A stretch of DNA of 64,000 nt, taken from positions 5,747,501 through 5,811,500 of the forward strand of contig NZ_CP109444.1 of the NCBI RefSeq assembly GCF_036227225.1, read 5' to 3'. This DNA is from Streptomyces sp. NBC_01478. GTDB taxonomy: Bacteria; Actinomycetota; Actinomycetes; Streptomycetales; Streptomycetaceae. A program made the translations under genes and the position numbers. Under the pieces are notes generated by a model. The model saw only the letters and a program-made list of their open reading frames with translations. It did not search any database and was not told the origin of the DNA. Positions 51,692 to 60,796 of the stretch are shown one piece after another; position 1 is the stretch's first letter, and every line of letters begins with the position of its first letter.

Positions 51692-53170
51692 CTACTGGGC
51701 GACCACCATCTCCGAGTCTGCCCGCTCCGCCCGCCACAACAACGCCGCAGCGAGCAACCCCCCGGCCAAAACAGCAACCGCCCCCACCAACTGACTGACC
51801 TCCAGCCCGGCAGAGAAGGAATCGGTCACCTTCTGCCTCTCCTCAACCGAAGACGCCGCCGCCAAGCCCACCGGCAGGGACACCGCCGCGAACCGAGAAC
51901 TCAGTACCGCCCCCAACACCGCGACCCCCAGCCCGTTCCCGAACTCCCCCAACGTGCCGTTGATCCCCGCCCCGACCCCCGCCTTCTCCGCAGGAATCGC
52001 ACTCATGATCGCGTGAGCCATCGCCGGGTTCGTCAGCGCGGCCCCCGCCCCGATCAGCATCAGCCCCACCAGAGTCCCCGTATATCCACCGGCCGCGAAC
52101 GACGCGATCGACACCAGCCCCGCCGACATCAGCACCATGCCCAGCCCGACGGCCAGTGGAGCGCCGAGCCGCGCCGTCCACTTCGCCGCCAGCCCCGAGA
52201 AGTTGAGCGCGACGATCACCAGGGCGAGCGGTGCCGTCCGCACGCCGGCCTCCAACGGGCCGTAGCCGAGGACGAATTGGAGGTGCTGGGTGAGGAGGAA
52301 GAGGGAGCCGGCCATGCCGAAGGTGATCAGGACGACCCCGGTGACCGCGCCCGTGAAGCGGCGGTCGCGGAAGAAGTCCAGGTCGAGCATGGGGTACGGG
52401 ACACGGTTCTCCCAGTACGCGAAGGCGGCGAGGACGACGACCGCCACCGCCCCCGTGAGCAGCACCCGGTCCGACGTCCAGCCGTGCGCGGGGCCGGAGA
52501 TGATCGCGTAGACCAGCGCGGCCATGCCGACGGTGGAGAGCAGCGCGCCGAGGAGGTCGGGGCGGTCGCCGCGCGGGTTCTTGGACTCGGGGACCAGGGC
52601 CACCGCCGCAACCAACGCGAGTGCGGCGACCGGGAGGTTGATCAGGAAGATCGCGCCCCACCAGAAGTGGTTCAGCATGAAGCCGCCGAGGAGCGGGCCG
52701 GTCGCGAAGCCGAGCGCGTTGACGGCGGCCCAGATGCCGATCGCCTTCGGCTGCTCCTCGGGGGTGAAGATCTGCATCACGACGGCGAGGGTGGTCGTGA
52801 TGAGCAGCGCCCCGCCCACGCCCATGCCGGCCCGCGCGGCGATCAACTGCCCGGTGGAGTCGGCGAGTCCGGCGATCAGCGAGCCCGTGCCGAACAGCAC
52901 CAGCCCCGTGATCAGCATCTTCTTGCGGCCGTAGCGGTCGGCCGCGCTGCCCGCCGTCAGCAACAGCCCCGACTGCACGAGCGAGTACGCGTTGATCATC
53001 CACTGGATGTCCGCGGTGCTCGCGTCGAGTTCGCGGGTGAGCGAGGGGATCGCGACGTTCAGGACGGTGTTGTCGAGCAGCACGGTGAGCTGCGCCAGGC
53101 AGATGACTCCGAGGACGATCCAGCGCTGGGGGTGGCCCTGGAGGGCCTGGGGGCCTGAGGAGGTCGACAT
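51692..53170 (-). CDS. MFS drug exporter (EmrB/QacA type)
   Basis: 492 residues and 14 predicted membrane segments; LDNTVLNVAIPSL is the motif D1 of DHA2 exporters, AGSAADRYGRKK the TM2-3 loop. The preferred ATG at 53170 lies inside a palindromic promoter and has no good ribosome site; a GTG at 53179 is possible too. It is followed by the TetR gene after 132 bp. Confidence 0.88.
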   Translation of the reverse strand: MSTSSGPQALQGHPQRWIVLGVICLAQLTVLLDNTVLNVAIPSLTRELDASTADIQWMINAYSLVQSGLLLTAGSAADRYGRKKMLITGLVLFGTGSLIAGLADSTGQLIAARAGMGVGGALLITTTLAVVMQIFTPEEQPKAIGIWAAVNALGFATGPLLGGFMLNHFWWGAIFLINLPVAALALVAAVALVPESKNPRGDRPDLLGALLSTVGMAALVYAIISGPAHGWTSDRVLLTGAVAVVVLAAFAYWENRVPYPMLDLDFFRDRRFTGAVTGVVLITFGMAGSLFLLTQHLQFVLGYGPLEAGVRTAPLALVIVALNFSGLAAKWTARLGAPLAVGLGMVLMSAGLVSIASFAAGGYTGTLVGLMLIGAGAALTNPAMAHAIMSAIPAEKAGVGAGINGTLGEFGNGLGVAVLGAVLSSRFAAVSLPVGLAAASSVEERQKVTDSFSAGLEVSQLVGAVAVLAGGLLAAALLWRAERADSEMVVAQ

Positions 53171-53208
53171 GTTGTACACCGTAGAACAGCTCCCATACAG
53201 CGTACAAC
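53171..53208. promoter_or_regulatory. TetR-type operator over the exporter start
   Basis: GTTGTAC (53171-53177) and GTACAAC (53202-53208) form an inverted repeat that extends loosely inward (GTTGTACACCGTA against GTTGTACGCTGTA on the other strand). It touches the exporter start codon, fitting repression by the adjacent TetR protein. Confidence 0.6.
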
Positions 53209-53220
53209 CGAGATATGAAG

Positions 53221-53250
53221 AGGGGCGGTGACCAGGTGGTCACCGCCCCT
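53221..53250. terminator. Hairpin between divergent units
   Basis: Perfect 14-base arms AGGGGCGGTGACCA (53221-53234) and TGGTCACCGCCCCT (53237-53250). It lies 50 bp past the stop of the leftward glycosyltransferase gene at 53300. Confidence 0.75.
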
Positions 53251-53299
53251 TTCAGGTCAGCCGGTCGTCAGCTCAACCTGCTCGTATCAACTACTCGTC

Positions 53300-55552
53300 T
53301 CAACTGCTCGTCTTCTGCGTCAGGTCGTAGAAGGTGGCCGAACCGACCGTCACCTTCTTGTAGTTCTTCTCGACCCACGAGGTGATCTGCGAGGAGCTGC
53401 CGGTGCTGCTGCCGCCCATGCCGGTGCCGCCCGAGATGAAGTAGTGGATCTTGCCGTCCGCCACGTACTTCTGGAACTGGGCCAGCGTCGGCGACGGGTC
53501 GGTTCCGTTGAAGCCGCCGATCGCCATCACCGGGTCTCCGGTGGCGAGTTGGTAGCTCGCGGCGTTCTGGGAGCCGATGGACGCGGCGACCCAGGTGTAC
53601 TTGCCGGCGTCCGTCTGGAGCAGCTTCTTCGCCGCGGAGGTGACCGTCGCGCCGTTGAGCAGGCCGCCGACGCCACCGCCGCCGCCCATGCCGCCGTCGC
53701 CGCCGGTCTGGCCGCCGAAGCCGCCACCCTGGTTCTGGGTCGTACCGCCGCCACCGGGTGCCGTACCGGTACCGCCGCCGGGCATCGTGCCCGTGCCGCC
53801 GCCGGGGAAGCCGCCGCCCTGGTTCTGGGTGGTGCCGCCGTTGCCGCCCTGCTGGCCGGGCATCGTGCCCGTGCCGCCGGTGCGGTTGCCGCCGCCGAAG
53901 CCGCCGCGACCGCCGCCGCCCGGACCGCCGCCACCCATCATGCCGGCGCCGGCCGGACCGGCCGTCGGAATCGAGCCGGTGTGCGCCGAGTTGACCGTCG
54001 ACATGGTGTACGCCGCAGGACCGGCCAGGCCCGCCACGATGCTCAAGCCGACTGCCGCGAGGGCGAGTTGGCGGCCGATCTTCGCGACGAAGATCAGGCC
54101 GAGCGCGCCCGCCAGGGAGCCGAGGAGGACCAGCCACTTCAGCCAGGGCAGGTAGTCGGGGGTGCGGTTGAGGAGGACGTAACCCCACACGCCGGCGGCA
54201 ACTACCGCCGCGGCGAGGGTGATCGACGCCCAGATCTCGCTCCGCCGCTCCCACAGGGAACCGGCGCCGATGCCGATGACGGCGGCCATGTAGGGGGCCA
54301 GCGCGATCGTGTAGTACTGGTGGAAGATGCCGGCCATGTAGCTGAAGACGACCAGGGTCGTCACCAGCGAGCCGCCCCACACGAGCATCGAACTGCGCCT
54401 GACCGACGTCCGGTTGAGCTTGCGCGTGGCCACCAGGCCCGCGACGAGGAGGATCAGCGCGGTGGGCAGCAGCCAGGAGATCTGGCTGCCGATCTCGGAG
54501 TTGAACATCCGGTCCCAGCCGGTGGCACCCCACTGGCCGGTACCGCCGCCACCGCCGCCTCCGACGCTGCCGGTCTCGTCGCCGCTGAGGCGGCCGAACC
54601 CGTTGTAGCCGAAGGTCAGTTCAAGGAAGCTGTTGTTCTGCGAGCCGCCGATGTAGGGGCGCGAGGACGCCGGCCACAGCTCGACGAGCGCCACCCACCA
54701 GCCGGCCGCGACGACCAACGCGCCCGTGGCCAGGCCCAGTTGGGCGAACCTCTTCTTCACGCTCACCGGCGCGCAGACTGCGTAGACGATGGCCAGCGGC
54801 GGCAGGATCAGGAAGGCCTGAAGGGTCTTCGACAGGAACGCGAAGCCGATCGCGACTCCGGCCCACACCAGCCACTTCGTACGGCCGTCCTCCAGGGCCC
54901 GGACGACGAGGTAGCAGGCGGTCGCCATCAGCAACGCCAGTGCGGCGTCAGGGTTGTTGAAGCGGAACATCAGCGCGGCGACCGGGGTGAGCGCCAGCAC
55001 GGCGCCCGCGATCAGACCGGCCTGGGGGCTGTGCCGGCGGCGGACCGCCGCGTAGACGACGGCGACCGTGCCGACGCCCATGAGGACCTCGGGGACCAGG
55101 ATCGCCCAGGAGTTGAGGCCGAAGATGCGGACCGAGATCTCCATCGGCCACAGGAACGCCGAGGGCTTGTCGACGGTGATCGCGTTGCCCGCGTCCAGCG
55201 AGCCGAACAGCATCGCCTTCCAGCTCTTGCTGCCGGCCTGGACCGCCGCCGAGTAGAAGGAGTTGGAGTAGCCGGACGCGCTCAGGTTGTAGAGGTAGAG
55301 GAGCGCCGTCGCGAGCAGCATGCCCCAGAAGGCGGGGCGTGCCCAGCGCGGGTCCTCGGGCCGGCCGCGCCACAGGCGGCGCCCGAGCGGCTGCTTGGGC
55401 TCACCGGCCTGGGGGGCCACGGGGTCCGAGGGCGCCACCGGCTCGTGCACGGCCGTGTCTCTGGCACCGGTACCGGTGTCACCGGTCGGCGCCCCCCAGG
55501 ACGAGGGGCCGCCTCCTCCCGGATAGGTCGTCTGATCGGTTTCGGTGGTCAT
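53300..55552 (-). CDS. GT39/ArnT-like membrane glycosyltransferase
   Basis: 750 residues. After a cytoplasmic, Pro/Gly-rich tail of about 70 residues come some 12 membrane segments. NLSASGYSNSFYSAAVQAGSKSWKAMLFGSLDAGNAITVDKP, with the acidic residue before the second helix, is the catalytic first loop of polyprenyl-phosphate-sugar-dependent ArnT/PMT enzymes. Residues about 520-630 are Gly-rich (GGTGTMPGG-type repeats), then a C-terminal extracytoplasmic domain. Together with the GT2-GtrA protein next to it, it may move a lipid-linked sugar to the cell envelope. Coupled by ATGA. Confidence 0.88.
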   Translation of the reverse strand: MTTETDQTTYPGGGGPSSWGAPTGDTGTGARDTAVHEPVAPSDPVAPQAGEPKQPLGRRLWRGRPEDPRWARPAFWGMLLATALLYLYNLSASGYSNSFYSAAVQAGSKSWKAMLFGSLDAGNAITVDKPSAFLWPMEISVRIFGLNSWAILVPEVLMGVGTVAVVYAAVRRRHSPQAGLIAGAVLALTPVAALMFRFNNPDAALALLMATACYLVVRALEDGRTKWLVWAGVAIGFAFLSKTLQAFLILPPLAIVYAVCAPVSVKKRFAQLGLATGALVVAAGWWVALVELWPASSRPYIGGSQNNSFLELTFGYNGFGRLSGDETGSVGGGGGGGTGQWGATGWDRMFNSEIGSQISWLLPTALILLVAGLVATRKLNRTSVRRSSMLVWGGSLVTTLVVFSYMAGIFHQYYTIALAPYMAAVIGIGAGSLWERRSEIWASITLAAAVVAAGVWGYVLLNRTPDYLPWLKWLVLLGSLAGALGLIFVAKIGRQLALAAVGLSIVAGLAGPAAYTMSTVNSAHTGSIPTAGPAGAGMMGGGGPGGGGRGGFGGGNRTGGTGTMPGQQGGNGGTTQNQGGGFPGGGTGTMPGGGTGTAPGGGGTTQNQGGGFGGQTGGDGGMGGGGGVGGLLNGATVTSAAKKLLQTDAGKYTWVAASIGSQNAASYQLATGDPVMAIGGFNGTDPSPTLAQFQKYVADGKIHYFISGGTGMGGSSTGSSSQITSWVEKNYKKVTVGSATFYDLTQKTSS

Positions 55553-57051
55553 CGGGGGTCCCTCGGATCGGTGTCGTGGGGACGCACCGGCTGCAACTGC
55601 ATCGTCGCGTCCCTCCAGGTGCCGTCCGCGGCTTCACCGGCGCGGAACTGGGTGGTGGTGTCGTACGACCCCTGGTGGGGCTGGGGCTGCCGGTGGGGCA
55701 GCGGGCCGTAGGAACCGGGGTGCTGCGTGTGCTGAGGCATCGCCCCGGCCGTCGAATAGGTGGGCGACGAAGGGGAGTTGACGGCCACGACCGTCGACTC
55801 CTCGGCGCTGTCACCGCGGTCCGGGAAGACCCAGGCGCGGAAGAGCAGGAAGCGCAGGACGGTCGCCGCGAGGTTGGCGGCCACCAGGACCGCCAGTTCG
55901 GTGGAGTGCGCCGGGTTGCTGCTGGCCGCGTTCAGCGCGGCGAGCGAACCACTGGTCAGCGCGAGGCCGATGGCGAAGACGACCAGGCCCTGGGCCTGGT
56001 GGCGGACGGCGCCGCCCCGGCCGCGGACCCCGAAGGTCAGTCTGCGGTTGGCGGCGGTGTTGGCGACCGCCGAGACCAGCAGCGCGAGCGCGTTGGCGAT
56101 CTGCGAGCCGGAGAACTGCCGGAAGGCGCTGTAGAGCACCAGGTAGAAGAGGGTGGAGAGGCCGCCCACGACACAGAACCCGACGAGCTGGCGGGCCAGG
56201 CCCTTGGGCACGTCCTTGATGTCGCGGTCGCGCGGGTCGTCACCGAAGGGACGTGTGACACGGTCGAGCGGCAGCGAACCGGAGGCCAGGGCCTTGCCCA
56301 CCCGCCACACTCCCTTCAGGTCCTCGGTCGCGGTCTTCACGATGTGGACGGTCGAGTTCGGGTCGTCGACCCAGTCGACCGGCACCTCGTGGATACGGAG
56401 TCCGGCGCGCTCGGCGAGCACCAGCATCTCGGTGTCGAAGAACCAGCCGGTGTCCTCGACGAGCGGCAGCAGCGCCTGGGCCACATCACGCCGGATCGCC
56501 TTGAATCCGCACTGGGCGTCCGAGAAGCGGGCCTGCAGCGAGCCGCGCAGGATCAGGTTGTACGTCCGGCTGATGAACTCGCGCTTGGCGCCACGCACGA
56601 CACGCGACGAGCGGGCCAGCCGGGATCCGATCGCCAGGTCGGAGTGACCCGAGATCAGCGGTGCCACCAGGGGCAGCAGCGCGTTGAGGTCGGTGGAGAG
56701 GTCGACGTCCATATAGGCGAGGATCGGGGCGTCCGAGGCGGACCAGACGGTGCGCAGTGCTCGACCGCGCCCCTTCTGCTCCAGCCGGAACGATTTGACC
56801 TCGGGGATCTCCGACTCCAGCCGCGCCGCCACCTGAGGAGTGGTGTCGATCGACGCGTTGTCCGCGATGGTGATGCGGAACGCGTACGGGAACGTGCGCT
56901 TGAGGTGCTCGTGCAGTCTGAGCACACATGGCTGGAGGTCCTTCTCCTCGTTGTAGACGGGGATCACTACGTCCAGGACAGGCGTACCGGCGTCTCCGGC
57001 CGGGAGGTGCTCCCGCGCCGGCAGGGTGCCGGGAGAAGAGTCGGTTCGCAT
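55549..57051 (-). CDS. GT2 glycosyltransferase-GtrA fusion
   Basis: 500 residues. The GT2 domain (about 25-260) shows VVIPVYNEEKDL, DNASIDTT, MDVDLSTDL and RSSRVVRGAKREFISR, as in polyprenyl-phosphate glucosyl/mannosyl transferases. A GtrA domain of four helices (about 290-420: LVGFCVVGGLSTLFYLVLY, ANRRLTFG) follows, which in relatives flips the lipid-linked sugar. The last 75 residues are Pro/Gln-rich. GAGGAG precedes the ATG. It makes the likely substrate for the ArnT-like enzyme just downstream. Confidence 0.9.
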   Translation of the reverse strand: MRTDSSPGTLPAREHLPAGDAGTPVLDVVIPVYNEEKDLQPCVLRLHEHLKRTFPYAFRITIADNASIDTTPQVAARLESEIPEVKSFRLEQKGRGRALRTVWSASDAPILAYMDVDLSTDLNALLPLVAPLISGHSDLAIGSRLARSSRVVRGAKREFISRTYNLILRGSLQARFSDAQCGFKAIRRDVAQALLPLVEDTGWFFDTEMLVLAERAGLRIHEVPVDWVDDPNSTVHIVKTATEDLKGVWRVGKALASGSLPLDRVTRPFGDDPRDRDIKDVPKGLARQLVGFCVVGGLSTLFYLVLYSAFRQFSGSQIANALALLVSAVANTAANRRLTFGVRGRGGAVRHQAQGLVVFAIGLALTSGSLAALNAASSNPAHSTELAVLVAANLAATVLRFLLFRAWVFPDRGDSAEESTVVAVNSPSSPTYSTAGAMPQHTQHPGSYGPLPHRQPQPHQGSYDTTTQFRAGEAADGTWRDATMQLQPVRPHDTDPRDPR

Positions 57052-57064
57052 GAACCGACTCTCC

Positions 57065-58711
57065 TCAAACGCCCTGTTGCACCCATGTGGTGGCACTGTG
57101 CTGTGCCTGTGAGTGCGATTGCCAATTCGTTTCGGGGGCGGGCATGGGCACAGCCGGTGCCAGCGCGGGCAGATGCACGGTGAACACCGTGCGTCCGGGA
57201 ACGCTGTCCACGGTGACCGCGCCGCCGTGCGCGGTCGCGACCGCCTGCACGATGGCGAGGCCCAGACCCGTCGATCCCGTGGAGCGGGAGCGCGCCGAGT
57301 CGCCGCGCGCGAACCGCTCGAAGACATGCGGCAGCAAATCCGGCGGGATGCCCTGGCCGTTGTCCTCGACGTCCACGCACATCCACGGTCCGCGCCGCTG
57401 CACGCGGGCGGTGATCGTCGTACCGGGCGGGGTGTGCTTGCGGGCGTTGCCCAGCAGATTGATCAGCACCTGCTGGATACGGGCCGCGTCCGCCGACACG
57501 AGGGCCGGTTCGTCGGGCAGGTCGAGCCGCCAGTTGTGGTCCATGCCGGCCGCGCGCGAGTCGCTGATGGTGTCCACGACGAGCGGGATGAGGTCGGTCT
57601 GGTCGAACTGGAGCGGTCTGCCCGCGTCGAGGCGGGCGAGGAGGAGCAGATCCTCGACGAGCAGGGTCATGCGCCCCGCCTCGGACTCGATTCTCCCGAG
57701 GGCGTGCTTGGTGTCCGGGCCGGTCTGTTCGCGTCCACGACGGGTCAGCTCCGCGTAGCCGCGGATGGAGGCGAGCGGCGTCCGCAGCTCATGGCTGGCG
57801 TCGGCCACGAACTGCCGTACCCGCATCTCGCTCTGCTGTCTGGCGTGCAGGGCGCCGTGCACATGGTCGAGCATCCGGTTGAGCGCGGCGCCGACCTGGC
57901 CGACCTCGGTGTGCGGGTCGGTCTCGGACTCGGGGACGCGTTCGTTGAGGGTGACCTCGCCGGTGTGGAGCGGGAGTTCGGAGACGCGGGTGGCGGTGGC
58001 GGCGACCCGGCGGAGGGGGCGGGTGGCGACGCCGACGAGGACGTAGCCGGCGATGCCCGCGGCCACGAGACCGGCGGCGGTGACACTCACCTCGACGAGG
58101 ATCAGGGTGTTGATGGTGCTTTGGGTGTCCGAGGTGGGGATGGCGACGTAGTAGTTGCCGTTGGGGCCGGTGACGTACTTGACGCGGTAGTCACCCAGCC
58201 CGGGGAGCTCCGCGGTGTGCGCCTTGCCGTCCTGGGAGACCTCGTTGAGCGCTGTCTTCTGGGCGTTGGAGAGCGCCACGGGGCTCATGTTGGTGACCCC
58301 GGTGCTGCTGTCCTTCTTCTTCTCACCGACCTTGCCGTCGGTGATGATCCCGTTCTGGACGCTCGCGGCCAGCGTGCCCTCCGGTTGCGGTCCCCGGGAG
58401 ACGAACTGGGAGAGATCGACCGCCTCTCCCTTCTGCACGACCGTCTTGTCCTTCTGGCTGGGCGGGACCGAGTCGTCCTTGTTCGCACCGGGCGGCTGTC
58501 CGAAGCCGCCCGAGGCACGGGCCGACACCTCGCCGAGCCTGCTGTCCAACTGCTCGTACAGATGCGATCGCAGCGCCAGTGTCGTCACGGTCCCGATCAC
58601 CGCGCACACCACCGCGATCAGCGTCACGGACGCGACGACGAGCCGGGTCCGCAGGGTGCGCGGCTTACCCGCTCGCTTCTTCTGCGCACGCGGCCGTCGT
58701 CGCCCGCTCAT
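57065..58711 (-). CDS. Sensor histidine kinase
   Basis: 548 residues. Membrane helices at about 24-46 and 206-228 enclose an extracytoplasmic sensor domain; a HAMP domain, HisKA with ASHELRTPL, and an HATPase with LGNARKHTP, DNGQGIP and GSTGLGLAIV follow. It matches the streptomycete TrcS-like type. Its ATG overlaps the response regulator stop by ATGA; the glycosyltransferase gene starts 13 bp after it. Confidence 0.93.
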   Translation of the reverse strand: MSGRRRPRAQKKRAGKPRTLRTRLVVASVTLIAVVCAVIGTVTTLALRSHLYEQLDSRLGEVSARASGGFGQPPGANKDDSVPPSQKDKTVVQKGEAVDLSQFVSRGPQPEGTLAASVQNGIITDGKVGEKKKDSSTGVTNMSPVALSNAQKTALNEVSQDGKAHTAELPGLGDYRVKYVTGPNGNYYVAIPTSDTQSTINTLILVEVSVTAAGLVAAGIAGYVLVGVATRPLRRVAATATRVSELPLHTGEVTLNERVPESETDPHTEVGQVGAALNRMLDHVHGALHARQQSEMRVRQFVADASHELRTPLASIRGYAELTRRGREQTGPDTKHALGRIESEAGRMTLLVEDLLLLARLDAGRPLQFDQTDLIPLVVDTISDSRAAGMDHNWRLDLPDEPALVSADAARIQQVLINLLGNARKHTPPGTTITARVQRRGPWMCVDVEDNGQGIPPDLLPHVFERFARGDSARSRSTGSTGLGLAIVQAVATAHGGAVTVDSVPGRTVFTVHLPALAPAVPMPAPETNWQSHSQAQHSATTWVQQGV

Positions 58712-59448
58712 GAGGCCGCGGGCTTGATCAGGTAACCGGCGCCGCGCCGGGTGTGGATCATCGGCTCACGTCCCGCGTCGATCTTCCGGCGCAGGTACGA
58801 GATGTAGAGCTCGACCACGTTGGCCTGCCCTCCGAAGTCGTACGACCACACCCGGTCGAGGATCTGTGCCTTGCTGAGTACACGCCGGGGATTACGCATG
58901 AGGAAGCGCAACAGCTCAAACTCGGTCGCGGTGAGGTGGATGCCCTCGCCGGCCCGCGACACCTCGTGGCTGTCCTCGTCGAGGGTGAGGTCACCCACGA
59001 CCAGCACGGAGTCCGAACGGCGGTCGGCGGCACCGGAGCGGCGGATCAGCCCGCGCAGCCGGGCGACGACCTCTTCGAGGCTGAACGGCTTGGTGACGTA
59101 GTCGTCGCCGCCGGCGGTGAGCCCGGCGATACGGTCCTCGACGGCGTCCTTGGCCGTCAGGAACAGCACCGGGACGTCCGGCAGCTCTCTGCGCATGCGT
59201 CCCAGGACGGTCAGGCCGTCCATGTCCGGCAGCATCATGTCGAGGACGACGGCGTCGGGCCGGAACTCGCGCGCGGTCTGGATCGCGCCGGTCCCGTCAC
59301 CCGCGCTACGGATCTGCCAGCCCTCGTATCGGAGGGCCATGGACAGCAGCTCGGTGATCGACAGCTCGTCGTCCACCACAAGCACTCGGACGGGGCTCCC
59401 GTCCGGCCTCAGCAGTTCGGTGCGCCCCTGGGGCGAGGTCGTGGTCAT
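58708..59448 (-). CDS. OmpR-family response regulator
   Basis: 246 residues. A receiver domain with VLVVDDE, phosphoacceptor Asp in VVLDMMLPDMDG and Lys in YVTKPF, followed by a winged-helix DNA-binding domain (LTATEFELLRFLMRNPRRVLSKAQIL, RRGAGYLI). AAGGTG lies before the ATG at 59448. It heads a four-gene leftward operon with the kinase and two envelope glycosyltransferases. Confidence 0.95.
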   Translation of the reverse strand: MTTTSPQGRTELLRPDGSPVRVLVVDDELSITELLSMALRYEGWQIRSAGDGTGAIQTAREFRPDAVVLDMMLPDMDGLTVLGRMRRELPDVPVLFLTAKDAVEDRIAGLTAGGDDYVTKPFSLEEVVARLRGLIRRSGAADRRSDSVLVVGDLTLDEDSHEVSRAGEGIHLTATEFELLRFLMRNPRRVLSKAQILDRVWSYDFGGQANVVELYISYLRRKIDAGREPMIHTRRGAGYLIKPAAS

Positions 59449-59669
59449 AGTGGACACCTTGTCGGGGTCCCCTAAGAACACGCTTTCCGGAGTCTGTGAT
59501 TTTCCTGAGAAACTCACAGGGACCACTCAGGGAACACCTTGGAACCGCTTGCCCAACGCTCATCCGACGGTCATGAAGCCGCGGGTCCAGGCCCTCGCCC
59601 GCCCCATCCTCTCCCGTATCTCCACACTCTCCCCGCATCACCCGTACCGGTCGTACTCTCAGCTCGCCC

Positions 59670-60557
59670 TCATCGTGCGAACAGCCGCGCCCCGTTGTCA
59701 TGGCAGACCGCGCGCAGCCAGTCGTCGCCGAGGTCCAGCCGCTCCAGGGCGTGGAGCTGGTGAAGGTAGGGATACGGAATGTTCGGGAAGTCGCTGCCGA
59801 GCAGCACGCGGTCGCCGAGCGCGGCCAGCCGGGGGAGCGCACCCGGAGGAAAGGGCGCGAGGCGTTCGCTGAAGTCCGTGAACGCCATCGTCGTGTCGAG
59901 CCGGACCTCCCCGTACCGCTCGGCCAGGTCCAGGAAGTCCTCGTACTCCGGCATCCCCATGTGCGCGACGACCAGCCGCAGCCGCGGATGCCGGGCCAGC
60001 ACCCGTCCGATGGGCCCGGGCCCGGTGTGCTTGCCGGGCGCGGGCCCCGACCCGCAGTGGACCACCACTGGCGTCCCGGCCTCGGCGAGCAACCCCCAGG
60101 CGGGGTCCAGGAGTTCATCGGCCGGGTCGTACGCCCCGACCTGCACATGCGCCTTGAACACCCGCGCGCCCAAGTCCAGTGCCCGCCGCACGTAGGCCTC
60201 GACTCCCGGCTCCGGGAAGAGAGTCGAGGTGTGCAGACAGTCGGGGGTGCGGGCGGCGAAGTCGACGGCCCAGCCGTTGAGCCACTCGGCCATCCCCGGC
60301 TTGTGCGGGTAGAGCATGGCGGTGAAAGCGCGTACTCCGAACTCCCTTATCAGCGCGACCCGTTCGGCTTCCTCCTGCCGGTAGGTGATCGGCCACTCGA
60401 GCGCTCCACCGGTCGCCGGCCCGAGCGCGTCGAAGTAGTCCCAGACCTTGCGCAGCACCCGCTCGGGCATGAAGTGGGTGTGCACATCGACGAGCCCGGG
60501 CAGCCCGAGCCGCTGCCAGAACGCCCGGACCCCAGCCGCCTCACCGTCCACGTCCAC
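59670..60557 (-). CDS. Amidohydrolase family protein
   Basis: 295 residues of the amidohydrolase-2 (TIM-barrel) family. Metal ligands appear as VDVHTHF, HCGSGP, AHMG and the final Asp in GSDFPNIPYPY. GTG 60557 has AGAGGGG six bases upstream; the frame stays open to 60704. Relatives hydrolyse or decarboxylate small carboxylates. Stand-alone gene. Confidence 0.85.
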   Translation of the reverse strand: MDVDGEAAGVRAFWQRLGLPGLVDVHTHFMPERVLRKVWDYFDALGPATGGALEWPITYRQEEAERVALIREFGVRAFTAMLYPHKPGMAEWLNGWAVDFAARTPDCLHTSTLFPEPGVEAYVRRALDLGARVFKAHVQVGAYDPADELLDPAWGLLAEAGTPVVVHCGSGPAPGKHTGPGPIGRVLARHPRLRLVVAHMGMPEYEDFLDLAERYGEVRLDTTMAFTDFSERLAPFPPGALPRLAALGDRVLLGSDFPNIPYPYLHQLHALERLDLGDDWLRAVCHDNGARLFAR

Positions 60558-60714
60558 ACCCTGCCCCTCTCTGTCGAACCGGCCCCGCGTTCCTCCGCAC
60601 GGCGGCCGCACCGCCACGCGACCGCTTCGTCCAGGACGTGCGGACGTACTGGACGGTGACGGGTACTTCCACGACGACTCCCTCACTCCCCGCTCGACGA
60701 TCACGGTCGCCTCC

Positions 60715-60785
60715 GGCCACAGTCACTTCGCGCACAGCCACTTCAGCCACAGTCACTTCGGCCCCAGTCACTTCGGCCCGAGTCT
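60715..60785. repeat. 15-bp minisatellite between genes
   Basis: About four and a half units of CCACAGTCACTTCGG type. The + strand would read as repeated HSHF, but no plausible gene contains it. Confidence 0.65.
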
Positions 60786-60796
60786 CAGGAAAGGTG

